NCBI GenBank assembly: GCA_014218235.1
Contig: CM024759.1
Span: forward strand, 71,370,119-71,434,118
DNA: 64,000 nt
Direction: 5' to 3'
From: Colocasia esculenta
Taxonomy: Eukaryota > Streptophyta > Magnoliopsida > Alismatales > Araceae
Below the pieces are notes generated by a model. It saw only the letters and a list, made by a program, of their open reading frames with translations. It made no database searches and was not told the DNA's origin. Shown here piece after piece: positions 31,131 to 43,261 of the stretch. The position numbers and the translations under genes were made by a program. Position 1 is the first letter of the stretch; each line of letters begins with the position of its first letter.

Positions 31131-32932
31131 TCCCATTTCTTAGGATTTTGGTTAGCAGTAGACTTGGATTATTAGGTGCAAAACTAATGGGAATTGAGAT
31201 CAGATGTGATATTCAGGTATTTTATTTTTATAGATTTTAAATCAAATGATTTATATTATTTTATGACATTATACAGACCTAAGTTTACACTAAAGTATTG
31301 CATCTCAAAGGAAATCTGAATAGGCCCAAAAGGACGGTGTACATCACTGTTTTGCACATTTAAATAGATTCATCGCACATGTGAATGATTAAAACAAGAT
31401 TTCTTAAAGAAAGCTTGAACTTTGATATAATCATTGTTTTGCACATCTAAAATGTTCACCATTGTTGTATGCTGTCTTATTCAAATAATAAATGGGGAAA
31501 TAAAAAAATTCTATTTTTTTTTCTGCGAGAGGCAATCATATACAATTATCAAAGGGGGCTAAAGTCCCTTGAAACTCAAGGTGGGAGTTATGAACACCAC
31601 CAATCTGAATTAATCATGTCACATGATTCCGAGGACATTGCAAGTGTGTAAATGTACAGGAGATTCACATAAGTAGCACCTTGCTAGAAAGACACTTTCA
31701 TACATCTCTTCATAATTCATGGGCAAAAAGGTAGACCATGAAGCCATATGGTAGTCCCAATTTTGTGTAAAAAAAAAACATGGAAGATATATTATACTCG
31801 AGAAAAAAAAATCATAAGATATGTCCTCTCATATATATACACAATCTACATAGCCACAAGTGCATCGACATGGTATGATGCTATAATATCTTTGAGTAGC
31901 AATTAAATTCACATAGTTTATGGCATTAACATGGTATTGATAAAGCATCGACGAAAGTGTAAAAATGAGTACAAAATGAGGTTACATGTAGATTTTGTTT
32001 CCTTTCAGTTTAGTGATTAGTATTGTATTTCTTACTTTAATGCAATTCATCTACATGTATGTATGAATTTGGTTTATTATTGCACTTGTTCACATGTACG
32101 AACTCTTCCTTCTAGACATTAGTTTAGTTTACGCTTAATTGTTCACTTTAAGTTTAATGATTAGTATTCACTTCTTATTTGAATGTATTTGCTTATTATT
32201 GCACTTGATTATATGTAATTTTATTACACTTGATTAGTATTGTAGTTTTTACATTTATGTAATTCATGTACATGTATGTATGAACTTGTTTTATTATTGC
32301 ATTTGTTCACATATATGATTTTGATCTAATATTCATTCATTTTCATTTTCATGTGCGTTTGAAATTTGATCTATGCATGTATAGTAATTTTTCACTGCAC
32401 ACACATCACGAGAGCGTGTTAAGCCCGTGTCAATGAACATTCCCGTTCAAGACTTTGAGATTGATGTGCACGAGTCTTATTTTCAATAATGAGAACGTGT
32501 ATATCTAACTCAAAGTCTTGAATTGTCCCGTTTTGGACAGTCTGTGAATGTTTGATCGGAGTTAGGTGGTCATTTATTATGTGATTGTATTATTTGTTGA
32601 AAATTTCGGGTGCGTCTACTCACTCCTCTCTGATATACCTTTATTGATTTAGAATATTTTCTTAACCACTTATTAGTAAGTGTTTAAGAAAATATCTAAA
32701 TCAATAAAATTTTTTGGTATATCGGAGAGGTGTGAGGAGATGCTGCCGAAATTTTCAGTAAATAATACAAACACATAGTAAATGGTCATCTGAGTGCGAT
32801 CAAATATTCACAGATGGGTAAAAAGTGATAATCTTAATAATATATCCTACCTATTCATTTTGACTTACTCGAACGATGTGAGGGTCTGTTGGATTTTAAC
32901 TTGTGACATGACATTTAATCTGTGTAGGAAAA
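31131..32932. other. CACTA-1 leader/intron region
   Basis: AT-rich, no ORF. TGTGTAG just before the TNP2 start looks like a 3' splice site, so most of this is probably a 5'-UTR intron. Related words (ATGTATGTATGAA-TTG) recur near 32060 and 32275. An inverted pair (GATTTAGAATATTTTC-like and its complement, with a CGGAGAGG/CCTCTCTG pair) spans about 32615-32740. Confidence 0.5.
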
Positions 32933-35900
32933 ATGTCTTATGAGAATCGGTCATGGATGTACCGTGGAATGGTGAATGGAGTTGTCACCGAGGAGTTTAA
33001 AGATAGAGTTGACAGTTTTATTCAGTTTGCATTGAGTAATTCCTCAGTAGCAGTCGATCCGATGGGTAACATCCGATGTCCGTGTTCGGCTTGTAAGAAC
33101 ATAAAGTGGATATCGACATGGGATGTGCAGCATCATTTGTATACGAGAGGATTTGTTGCCCATTATGAGATATGGTCGTGTCATGGTGAGCATGTTATTC
33201 AGTCGTCTGCACAGGCTCATTACTTTGCGTCCACAAGTACGTACGTAGACATGGTTGTCGATGCTGCTGGTCCAGAGTTCAATATGCATGAAGATGAAAC
33301 AAATGAAGAAGTGCCGAATGATACAGCTCAGAGATTTTATCAGTTACTTCGAGATGCTGATGAGCTATTATGGGATGGTTGTGAGAAGCATACACGGTTG
33401 TCTGCAGTGTCGCAGCTACTGAATTTGAAATCTGAATTTCATATAAGCGAGAGTTGTTTTGACCGGCTTCTCTTACTCGTCAAGAGTATGCTTCCTCAAT
33501 CAGAGAGGTTACCTGCTGACTTTTACCGTGCGAAGAAGATGGTGAATGATCTGGGGCTTGGTTTTATGAAAATTGATGCATGTCCGAATCACTGTATGCT
33601 GTACTACAAAGATGATGCAGATAAGACATCATGCTGTATTTGTAATCATGATAGATTCAAGCCCAAGAGAGGGGACAAGTCAAAGCAGAAGGATGTTCCG
33701 TATAAGTCATTGCGGTATTTTCCGATCACACCCAGATTGCAGCGGTTGTTCATGTCCCCGAAGACAGCTGGACATATGACTTGGCATGCAGAAAGAGTCC
33801 GTCGTGATGAAGGTGAAATGAGTCATCCTGCCGATGGTGAAGCTTGGGCTCATTTTAGTCGTACTCATTCTTACTTCGCAAGGGATCCACGCAACGTGCG
33901 GCTGGGTTTATGCACAGACGGTTTCAATCCATTCGGAGGCTCGGTGGCATCTTACTCATGTTGGCCAGTATTCCTAACACCGTATAACCTTCCGCCAGGC
34001 ATGTGCATGAAGCGTGAGAATCTGTTCCTTTCATTGCTCATTCCGGGTCCAAAATCTCCAGGAAAAAATATAGACATATATCTTAGACCGTTGATTGATG
34101 AGCTGAAATTGTTATGGTCAGATGGAGTTCTCTATTATGATGCATCCAGAAAACAGAATTTCAATTTGAAGGCTGCATTAATGTGGACAATAAGTGACTT
34201 TCCTACGTACGGCATGTTATCTGGTTGGAGCACACATGGGAGATTGGCATGTCCTTATTGCATGGAGGATTCTAAATCATTTGTGTTGAAATCTGGGGGA
34301 AAATCATGTTGGTTCGATTGTCATCGTCGGTTTCTACCGAGTGACCATCCTTTCCGAAAGCAAAAGGATTCTTTTATGAAAAATACAACTGTGATGGAGC
34401 AGGTGGATATGGAACGGGTGTCTGGTGGAAACATGGCGAGGCGAGTCCAGAACGTACCGACGGTAACACAACTGACTGGTAGTACTCGACAAATCCCTGG
34501 CTTCGGGAAGGATCACAATTGGGTGAAGCAAAGCATCTTTTGGGAATTACCTTATTGGTCAACACTTTTGATACAACATAACCTTGACGTCATGCATATA
34601 GAGAAGAATGTTTTTGATAATGTGTTCAACACAGTTATGGACATCAAAGGCAAAACGAAGGACAACGTCAAGGCACGTTCGGATTTGAAAGTACTTTGCA
34701 GACGCCCAGAACTAGAGCTGCAGCATGTTCAAGGGAAAGTGGTGCAACCTAAAGCTGCATATGTGCTTGGGGCCAGACAGATTAAGGAAGTGTTGCAATG
34801 GTTGAAGCAATTGAGATTTCCAGATGGATATGTCTCGAATATTGCCCGTTGTGTAAATATCAATGAGGAAAAAATATACGGAATGAAGAGTCATGATTGC
34901 CATGTTTTCATGCAAAGACTGATCCCACTTGCTTTTCGTGAGTTGTTGCCAAAGCAAATATGGGGAGCAATGACTGAGCTGAGTCATTTCTTCCGAATTT
35001 TTACAGCATCAGAACTCAGACTTCTTGACTTGCAAAATATGGAGCAAAATATAATACAGACAGTCTGCAAATTAGAGAAGATATTTCCTCCAGCATTCTT
35101 TGATTCAATGGAGCACCTGATCATCCATTTGCCATATGAGGCTAGGGTCGGAGGACCAATACAATTTCGATGGATGTATCCGTTTGAGAGGTATATTTCT
35201 ATATCCGTAGTTTATTCACATTACGGCGAATTTTATATTTCATATGTATTCATTCGATCTATTATTATCGTAGGTGCATGCACGATCTTAAGATGAAAGT
35301 CCGCAACAAAGCACAAGTTGAGGGTTCCATTACCCAGGCATACCTCATTGAGGAGATATCGAACTTCTGTTCGATGTACTTTGACACGGAAATACAAACC
35401 CGACGCACTCAACCTCCACGTAATGATGATGGTGGAGAATCCTATGTGTCGGACCAACTCTCTATATTCAAGTGTCCCGGACGGGCGTTCGTATATTCTT
35501 CTACTCGCCCACTTGAAGACAGAGAGTTGGTAGCTGCGGAGATCTACATCTTCATGAATTGCGCAGAACTAGAGCCCTACATTGAGTAAGTTGTGCTCAC
35601 TTATGATATACATCATTTACATGTAATGCTGGTAAACTGAACGGTTGTGTGACATTTACATTGCAGAGAGTTTGACTCGTTCATACTACAACGAAATCCA
35701 CGTCTGACGGACGTGCAGGTTGAAAAGGAACGGGAGAAGTCTTTTCCGAGTTGGTTAAGATCTCAAGTATGTGTCTAAATATTTTGAATCATATATGTTA
35801 CGTTCTTATGCATAATTAGTTGTTGTAAGTCTGTCTATTTTTTTGCTAATAGGTTGATCAAGGTTTTATTACCGATTTAAGAGTACAAGAGATCAGTTAT

Positions 35901-36617
35901 GGACCCTCGAAGATTGTACGTGTCTACCCAGGTTACATTGTGAATGGATACAGATTTCACACGAGAGATTATGGACGCAATAAGTCTACGATGAACAGCG
36001 GCGTATGTGTGAAAGGAAGTGCCTACAATGAAAATGAAATTGACTATTATGGCATTCTCGAAGAAGTCATTGAACTGCAATTTTTGGGACAAGACAACAT
36101 TATATTTCTCTTCAAGTGTCATTGGTTTGATCCGACATCTATTCGTCATGACACAACATATGGAATTGTCGATGTCAAGCATAAGTCCAAGTTGAGTACA
36201 TACGAGCCATTCATACTGGCGGCACAAGCGCAACAAGTTATTATTCAAATTATTCATCCCTGAAATTAAGAGATTGGTGGGCTGCATGTAGAGTGAAATC
36301 AAGGTTATTCCCTGAGTATGAGCTCTTCTGCCGCCTGATGATGAGCTCGACGGTGTTAATGACAATTATTTCCAATCGGAAAGGAGTGACGCACGAGAGT
36401 TGGCAGCTTCTACGCAGTTCAATATTCATGATATAAATGAAACAATTTGCTTACATAAGGATAACGAACAGGAGAAGTTGACCCAAATGCCCTTGAGCGA
36501 GAGGTGGAGTCTGATGTGGATGAAGACTCCCCGCATGAGGAGGATGAATTCCAAGATGATGAAGAAGATGATGCTGAATTAAACATGTCGGAAGCATCTG
36601 ATGTTGAATTACGATAA
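32933..36617 (+). CDS. TNP2-like CACTA transposase, four exons
   Basis: Exons inferred from GT-AG sites and comparison with CACTA-2: 32933-35190, 35274-35585, 35667-35766 and 35854-36617. The start MSYENRSWMYRGMV follows a 3' splice site, as in CACTA-2. Domains: N-terminal transposase-associated region with a Cys cluster (CPCSACKN, HHLYTRGF); a second Cys cluster (CPNHCMLYYKDD, CCICNHDRF); the Transposase_21-type core with YGMLSGWSTHGRLACPYCM, CWFDCHRRFLP and HNLDVMHIEKNVFDNVFNT; a DUF4218-type block (MEHLIIHLPYEARVGGPIQF); and a DUF4216-type block (NSGVCVKGSAYNENEIDYYG) in exon 4. TNP2 binds and cuts the 13-bp terminal repeats. The first 2.26 kb is fully open. Near 36240, one T appears missing relative to the expected frame, producing an early stop at about 36263; with that base the frame runs to the acidic C-terminus and stop at 36615-36617. 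The gene is otherwise intact, so an assembly error or a very recent mutation is likely. Confidence 0.9.
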
Positions 36618-36738
36618 TATACCTTATATTTTGTAAGAACTTCGTGTTATTGCTAATTATATTTTCATATTAAATTGCTACTTCAAAATTTATTGCTGAT
36701 GACAATTTGGATGTATGTTTATTTATCTCAAGAGAGAT

Positions 36739-39700
36739 ATGGTACGTGGAGGACGGAGTCGGACGGTTTCTACGTCCGTTGGCAGAGGGTCCGGGACCCC
36801 GTCCACGACAGGTATATGTATATGTAAACACAATAATCTATATATTATTGTTCATATAAATTCACGACAGATCTAACGTACAGGCTCATTTTGCAGGGTC
36901 TGCCTCCCCGTCTGCGCCGGTCATCCCAGCGACAGGTATATGCATATGTACAGAAAGAACCACATTTACGTTATTGTTCATATTTAATTCACGAGATATA
37001 ACGTACATACAATTTTGCAGGGTCTGCCTCCCCGTCGACGTCTGCCTCCCCGTCCACGCCGGTCGTCCATGCGGCAGGTATACGTATATATTGTTGTTCA
37101 AGTTAAATTCATATTTTCTAATGTGTAAAAGTTGATCAGTTCAAATTTACTTTATTTGTTATTTGATCAGTTCAAATTTACTTTATTTGTTATTGATGTT
37201 ATACATTTCATGTACAAAATTAATGTGCAATTGCAGGGGGAAGATAGATCCCGGTTCTGCTTCCCGTCATATTACGACGCTGGCCATGCACATATTCCAG
37301 GACCAGTGGACACATGGAGAGAGTTCCCGGTGTCCGTCCGGGATCAGTTATTTGACATGTTCACGGTATTTTTAAATCTTAGATAACTATCTGTCATTTA
37401 TTTAATTACTATCCATGTTCGTGCAAAAAGCTGAGTAATTTCATTTCTTTACAGCGGAGGTTCACATTCACGAGACCCGAGGATCTCCCTCGAGCTCGAG
37501 CCGTCTGGGAGTCTACTTGCCCAGACTAATTTAAGAAAGTCGATGTGGGAGGCCCGGACAAGGCGCAAAAGAGCACAGGCAATAGGGATCCTAGGGCTTG
37601 GCTTGATGACGGCCCTTCTTGGCTGAGGACGGATTATTGGCAGTCCATTGTGAGCGATGGGCTGCTGGACCATGGCAGCAGCGGTCACAGGCGGCCATAC
37701 GCAACAGATCAACTCATCCGGAGAAGAATGTGCATACTAGTGGGTCCATATCTTATGCGACCCACAGTCAAAATTGGTAAGCATAATATTGTTCAATTGT
37801 TTAGTGCATTGATTATTATTGTCAAACTAACTACGTCCGTTGAATTATAAGCATCACGAGCTCGAGCGTGCCCCTACCTTTCGCGAGTTATTTGATCGGA
37901 CTCATAAGCGGAAGGGGACGGATGACTATGTTAGCGAGAGTGCCCGCACGATCGTTGTAAGTCAACCTATAAATTTTGAATTCAATTATGATATTAAATT
38001 AATTTAATTTTAATTTATTTTGCAGGAGAGGTACGACAGGACGATGACGGAGCGTTATGCAGAGGGCACTCCTCAGCCAGACTTGGATGCAGAGGCTTGG
38101 GTCGAGGCAGCGGGAGAGCCGAGGAAGGGCCGAGTGTACGGCTTGGGGACAGCCTGGATTCTCAACCAGTGTTATCCTCATATGCCAGTTCGATCGCTTC
38201 TCCGGCACACGCGAGTTCATCTTCTGCGCCGCCCGTCAGTGGTGTACAAGACATTAGAGGCATCATTCGGGAGGAGCTACGTACAGAGCTACAGACCCAG
38301 CGGGAAGAGCTACAGACGCAGCGGGTAGAGCTGCAGGCGCAGCGAGTAGAGATAGAGACACAGCGGGCACAGCTACAGACGCAGTTCAGCGATATGCTTC
38401 AACAGTTCCTCTCAATAATGCAGGGAGTACGCCCCACACAGCCAGCAGCTCAGGTCAGTATTAGTATTAATTTCATATACTTAGGATTGGGTTGGGCATT
38501 CAATTGACGGATGTAAAAACAGGCAAGTATATATAAAGCGTCAAAACACACAACCGGGGGTCCAAAATCCCAAATAGGGATCGGATCGGCGTGCCGTTCT
38601 CTCCGACACGACCGGGTGGGTTAAAGTGACGTGTGGGAACTGACGGAATCCAATTTGGATCTCCGGATTGGGTTGGGCATTCAAAGGACGGATCTAAAAA
38701 CACCCAAGTATATATAAGCGTCAAAACACACAACCCGGGGGTCCAAAATCCCAAATAGGGATCGGATCGACGTGCCGTTTTCTCCGACACGACCGGGTGG
38801 GTTAAAGTGACGTGTAGAAACTGACGGAATCCAATTTGGATCCCCGGATGGGGTTGGGCATTCAAAGGACCGATCTAAAAACACCCACAAGCATATATAA
38901 ATGGTCAAAACACGCAACCCGGGGGTCCCAAATCCCAAATAGGGATCGGATCGGCGTGTCGTTTTCTCCGACACGACCGAGTGGGTTAAAGTGACGTGTG
39001 GGAACTGACGGAAACCAATTTGGATCTCCGAATTGGGTTGGGCATTCAAGGACGGATCTAAAAACACCCAAGTATATATAAAGCGTCAAAACACACAACC
39101 CGGGTGTCCAAAATCCCAATAGGGATCGGATCGACGTGCCGTTTTCTCCGACACGACTGGGTGGGTTAAAGTGACGGTGAAACTGACGGAATCCAATTTG
39201 GATCCCCGATTGGGTTGGGCATTCAAAGGACCGATCTAAAAACCCCCCAAGCATATATAAATGGTCAAAACACGTACCCGGGGTCCAAAATCCCAAATAG
39301 GGATCGGATCGGCGTGCCGTTTTCTCCGCACGACCGGGTGGGTTAAAGTGACGTGTGGGAACTGACGGAATCCAATTTGGATCTCCGGATTGGGTTGGGC
39401 ATTCAAAGGACGGATCTAAAAACACCCAAGTATATATAAAGCGTCAAAACACACAACCCGGGGGTCCAAAATCCCAAATAGGGATCGGATCGACGTGCCG
39501 TTTTCTCCGACACGACCGGGTGGGTTAAAGTGACGTGTAGAAACTGACGGAATCCAATTTGACTCCCCGGATTGGGTTGGGCATTCAAAGGACCGATCTA
39601 AAAACACCCACAAGCATATATAAATGGTCAAAACACGCAACCGGGGGTCCAAAATCCCAAATAGGGATCGGATCGGCGTGCCGTTTTCTCCGACACGACC

Positions 39701-40903
39701 GGGTGGTTAAAGTGACTGTGGGAACTGACGAACTGACGGAATCCAATTTGGATCCCCGATTGGGTTGGGCATTCAAAGGACGGATCTAAAAAACCCCCAA
39801 GTATATATAAAGCGTCAAAACACACAACCCGGGGGTCCAAAATCCCAAATAGGGATCGGATCGACGTGTCGTTTTCCTCCGACACGACCGTGTGGGTTAA
39901 AGTGACGTGTAGAAACTGACGGAATCCAATTTGGATCCCCGGATTGGGTTGGGCATTCAAAGACCGATCTAAAAACACCCACAAGCATATATAAATGGTC
40001 AAAACACGCAACCCGGGGGTCCAAAATCCCAAATAGGGATCGGATCGGCGTGCCGTTTTCTCCGACACGACTGGGTGGGTTAAAGTGACGTGTGGGAACT
40101 AACGGAATCCAATTTGGATCTCCGGATTGGGTTGGGCATTCAAAGGACGGATCTAAAAACACCCAAGTATATAAAGCGTCAAAACACACAACCCGGGGGT
40201 CCAAAATCCCAAATAGGGATCGGATCGACGTGCCGTTTTCTCCGACACGACCGGGTGGGTTAAAGTGACGTGTAGAAACTGACGGAATCCAATTTGGATC
40301 CCCGGATTGGGTTAGGCATTCAAAGGACCGATCTAAAAACACCCACAAGCATATATAAATAGTCAAAACACGCAACCCGGGGGTCCAAAATCCCAAATAG
40401 GGATCGGATCGGTGTGCCGTTTTCTCCGACACGACTGGGTGGGTTAAAGTGACGTGTGGGACTGATGGAATCCAATTTCGATCTCCGGATTGGTTGGACA
40501 TTCAAAGGACGGATCTAAAAACACCCAAGTATATATAAAGCGTCAAAACACACAACCCGGGAGTCCAAAATCCCAAATAGTGATCGGATTGACGTGCTGT
40601 TTTCTCCGACACGACCGGGTGGGTTAAAGTGACGTGTAGAAACTGACGGAATCCAATTTGGATCCCCGGATTGGGTTGGGCATTCAAAGGACCGATCTAA
40701 AAACACCCAAGAATGTGATGTATCTAAAAATATTATTGTATTAAGTTTGAGAAATAATCACATGTTTTAAATTTTATTTTTGAAAATACTGTATTTCCTT
40801 TATTTATTATTAATGTTTCTCATTTTAATTTGTTTTAATATAGGATCCAGCTCCAGACGATGACGAGGCAGGGACAGCAGACGATCCAGCAGTTCTATGT
40901 TGA
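36739..40903 (+). pseudogene. TNPA-like (PTTA/En/Spm) gene, eight exons
   Basis: The start is the ATG at 36739. Exons by GT-AG sites: 36739-36811, 36897-36935, 37021-37077, 37237-37365, 37455-37776, 37852-37956, 38026-38453, 40844-40903. Exons 2 and 3 encode Ser/Pro-rich repeats beginning GSASPS and are duplicated together with their introns. Exons 4-7 carry the plant transposase PTTA/En/Spm domain (for example TWREFPVSVRDQLF, PRAWLDDGPSWLRTDYW, EAAGEPRKGRVYGLG). Exon 7 ends in a Gln/Glu-rich repeat (ELQTQREELQTQRVELQAQR), a likely coiled coil for dimerisation; exon 8 is a short acidic tail ending VLC. Breaks: exon 4 starts with one G too many for frame, and TAA occurs at 37527-37529 where a Gln codon is plausible. 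TNPA binds subterminal repeats. The last intron holds a 2.2-kb satellite. Confidence 0.8.
38487..40709. repeat. Satellite of about 182-bp units in the last TNPA intron
   Basis: Twelve units bounded by GGGTTGGGCATTCAA (38494, 38675, 38856, 39040, 39217, 39397, 39579, 39767, 39951, 40134, 40314, 40496, 40678). Two subtypes alternate: one has AAGTATATATAAAGCG, GATCGACGTGCC, GTGTAGAAACTG and a CCCCGGA end; the other has AAGCATATATAAATGG, GATCGGCGTGCC, GTGTGGGAACTG and a CTCCGGA end. The higher-order unit is thus a dimer of about 365 bp. Scattered one-base indels occur. Minus-strand ORFs through the array are repeat artefacts. Confidence 0.93.
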
Positions 40904-41049
40904 TTTTTGTATTCATTATGTTATATGATTTATATTTATTGTATCTTATGATTTTATGTTGATTGTTAGTATTTGTTAAATTTATGAATATTGTAGTAGG
41001 TTTGACATTGTAGCAATGTATTTTTATTTGTTTATTTTTAAAAAATATA

Positions 41050-41528
41050 TGTGTATTTTCCGACGGATTTTCCGACGGATACGTTTCCGTCGGAAAGTAT
41101 AAATTACCGACGAAAAAAGACCGTCGGTAATGTCGTCGGAAAATACTGACGGATTGGCCGACGGATATATCTGTCGGAACTGATAAATTACCGACGGCAA
41201 AATACCGTCGGCAAGTCCGTCGGAAAATACGGACGGATTGACCGACGGATAAGTATCCGTCGGAACTGATAAATTACCAACGGCAAAATACCGTCGGTAA
41301 GTCCGTCGGAAAATACTGACTCCTTTACCGACGGATGAACTCTGTCGGAGGTTTCGACCGAATTCCGACGGAATTTTCATCCGTCGGAAAGTTCTGACCA
41401 ATTATTGCCGACGGAAGGTTTCCGACGAGTGTTGGACGGAAAGCGGTCGGAAGGCGCCTTTTCCGACGGAATACCGATGGATTTCCGACGGATTCAGTCC
41501 GTCGGTAATCCCGTTTTTTCTTGTAGTG
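41050..41528. repeat. CACTA-1 right subterminal array and TIR
   Basis: Dense CCGACGG/CCGTCGG motifs in dyads such as ACCGACGGCAAAATACCGTC, ending in the complement of the TIR. A longer module (GACGGATTGACCGACGGATA and relatives) recurs about every 110 bp at 41150-41320. Confidence 0.9.
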
Positions 41529-41815
41529 ATATATATCTATCTATATGCAAAAATATGAAAATACTTTTTAATTATAAATATGATAACTTCATATGTAGTA
41601 TAAATAAAAATAATTTTTCAATTTGAAAAGAACTGAACTAAAATATTTCGAATTGATTTAGTTGGATTTGAGTTTCTACTTTGGTTTGATCCTACTCCCC
41701 AATTAAAATCAAATGGCGTCTTTCCCTTCCATCCCTGCTCCCTAATATATAGGTCTTTGAATCTCAACATCTCAAATCGGGCCGGGCATGCAAGAGCCTC
41801 CTAGATAGGGGGTGT

Positions 41816-42255
41816 TCATGGTCCTGTTGGATCATGATCCAATTCGGTTTGAGTGAGGGTTATTTTTGGTTAACTCGAATTGAACTAATTCAATGGTCAA
41901 TTCGAATCAAATCGAATCAAAATTAATTTGGTTCAGTTTAATTCAAATCAAAATTTTAAATTAAATTAAATATGATTACATTTATTAATATTAACATATA
42001 AAAATAAGAATAAATTAAAATACATAATATTGAAATTTATTCATATCATTATTTTTTAATACTCATAATATGTATACTTGATAAATATTACTATATTTAT
42101 ATTTAAAAATAATTTATTAGGTTTATACGGTTCAATTCGATTTTATAATTTGTGAAATTGAACTAACTGAATTGAAGCAAAAATCTAACTGAACCGGAAA
42201 ATTCTATTTGTTCCAATTTTATTTTTCGGCTTAGACCGAAATATGAACACCCCTA
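41816..42255. mobile_element. hAT-like MITE with 8-bp target duplication
   Basis: The left end TAGGGGGTGTTCA and the right end TGAACACCCCTA are inverted repeats. Flanks are CTCCTAGA (41808-41815) and CTCCTAAA (42256-42263): an 8-bp duplication with one mismatch, as expected for hAT. The interior (440 bp in all) is AT-rich with GAATTGAACT/TCAATTCG repeats and no ORF, so the element is non-autonomous. Confidence 0.8.
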
Positions 42256-42334
42256 CTCCTAAATTGAGCTAGTTCTGTTTTGGACTAGAGATTAGACTAG
42301 GTCAAGCTCGGAATTAAAGATAGGTCGAACTATA

Positions 42335-42527
42335 GCCCTGACCCAAATCCTTACTGCAAACACCTTACATGTGAATCAACATATTTGTAGTATGATACGA
42401 AACGTACATTGGTTCAACGATTCAATAGGGCCCTGACCCGAATCCTTACTGTAAACACCTTACATGTGAATCAAGAAATTTGTAGTACGATACGAAACGT
42501 ACATTGGTTCAACGATTCAATAGGGCC
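42335..42527. repeat. Tandem duplication of 95 bp
   Basis: Two copies of a block from GCCCTGACCC to ACGATTCAATAGG start at 42335 and 42430. They differ at a handful of positions (for example CAACATATTTG versus CAAGAAATTTG). Confidence 0.9.
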
Positions 42528-43260
42528 CTTCCCCTTCACCCTCCCCCTCCCCCAACTCCATCGACTTTCTCATCTCTTCCTTGTTCCTACTACTTTCCCC
42601 TCCTCCCCTCTTGACCACATCCTCATCCACGGCGTCCACACTATCGAGGAGCTTCTTATCGTTCTCAACTTCCTTTGAAGCATCCTCCAATGCCTGTCAT
42701 TAGGCCTCTCTGTGAAGCTCATCTTGATCGACTCAATTGCCACCCACTTTTGATCGAACTTCAACAACAATGCAATGGACCTCATGGGGAGGTCATCCCT
42801 TTTTTCAGCATCACGGGGAGGCTGAAGGAGCAAGCGGCTAGGATTGAGTACATACCTCATTGTGGTGACAAACTAGGAGGTGGTCATGGTGGGATCGGAC
42901 GCCTCTCACTCTGTCCGCATGGGGAGCTACGAGTCAGTGTGGAGCTCAGGGAGGTCGGTCTACCCTGCATTAGGGTTGTCATCGACAATGGCGAATCAAC
43001 ATGGTCTCCAATAGGAACCCAAGACCTCACTAGATTGAAAATTTTTTATTGGAAATGTAAATTCTTACTATTTGAAACTCCACTGAATTAAAAACAAAGT
43101 CTATGAATACACCATTAAGAATTTTACTAGATTAAAATTGTACCACTGATCATGGGCCAACTGCATGAATGAATATGAGGGTGTTTCTATCCAGGTTCAT
43201 AGAGAGGGCGGTGAAGGATATGGATCAGGAGGAAGGGAGCTGCACCGGAATCCTCCAGTG
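42528..43260. other. Unassigned GC-richer segment
   Basis: Both strands have moderate open stretches (minus 42570-42860, plus 42675-43091) with complex composition, so a decayed host exon or captured gene fragment is possible. No domain is recognised and no splice structure stands out. Confidence 0.25.
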
Positions 43261-43261
43261 A

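Noticed and set aside
38500..40690. Long minus-strand ORFs of 120-230 codons across this region
   Set aside because: They are translations of the 182-bp satellite; the same peptide recurs in several frames and the array lies in an intron.
42570..43091. Host protein-coding gene
   Set aside because: Open stretches on both strands, no domain, no splice structure; kept only as an unassigned segment.
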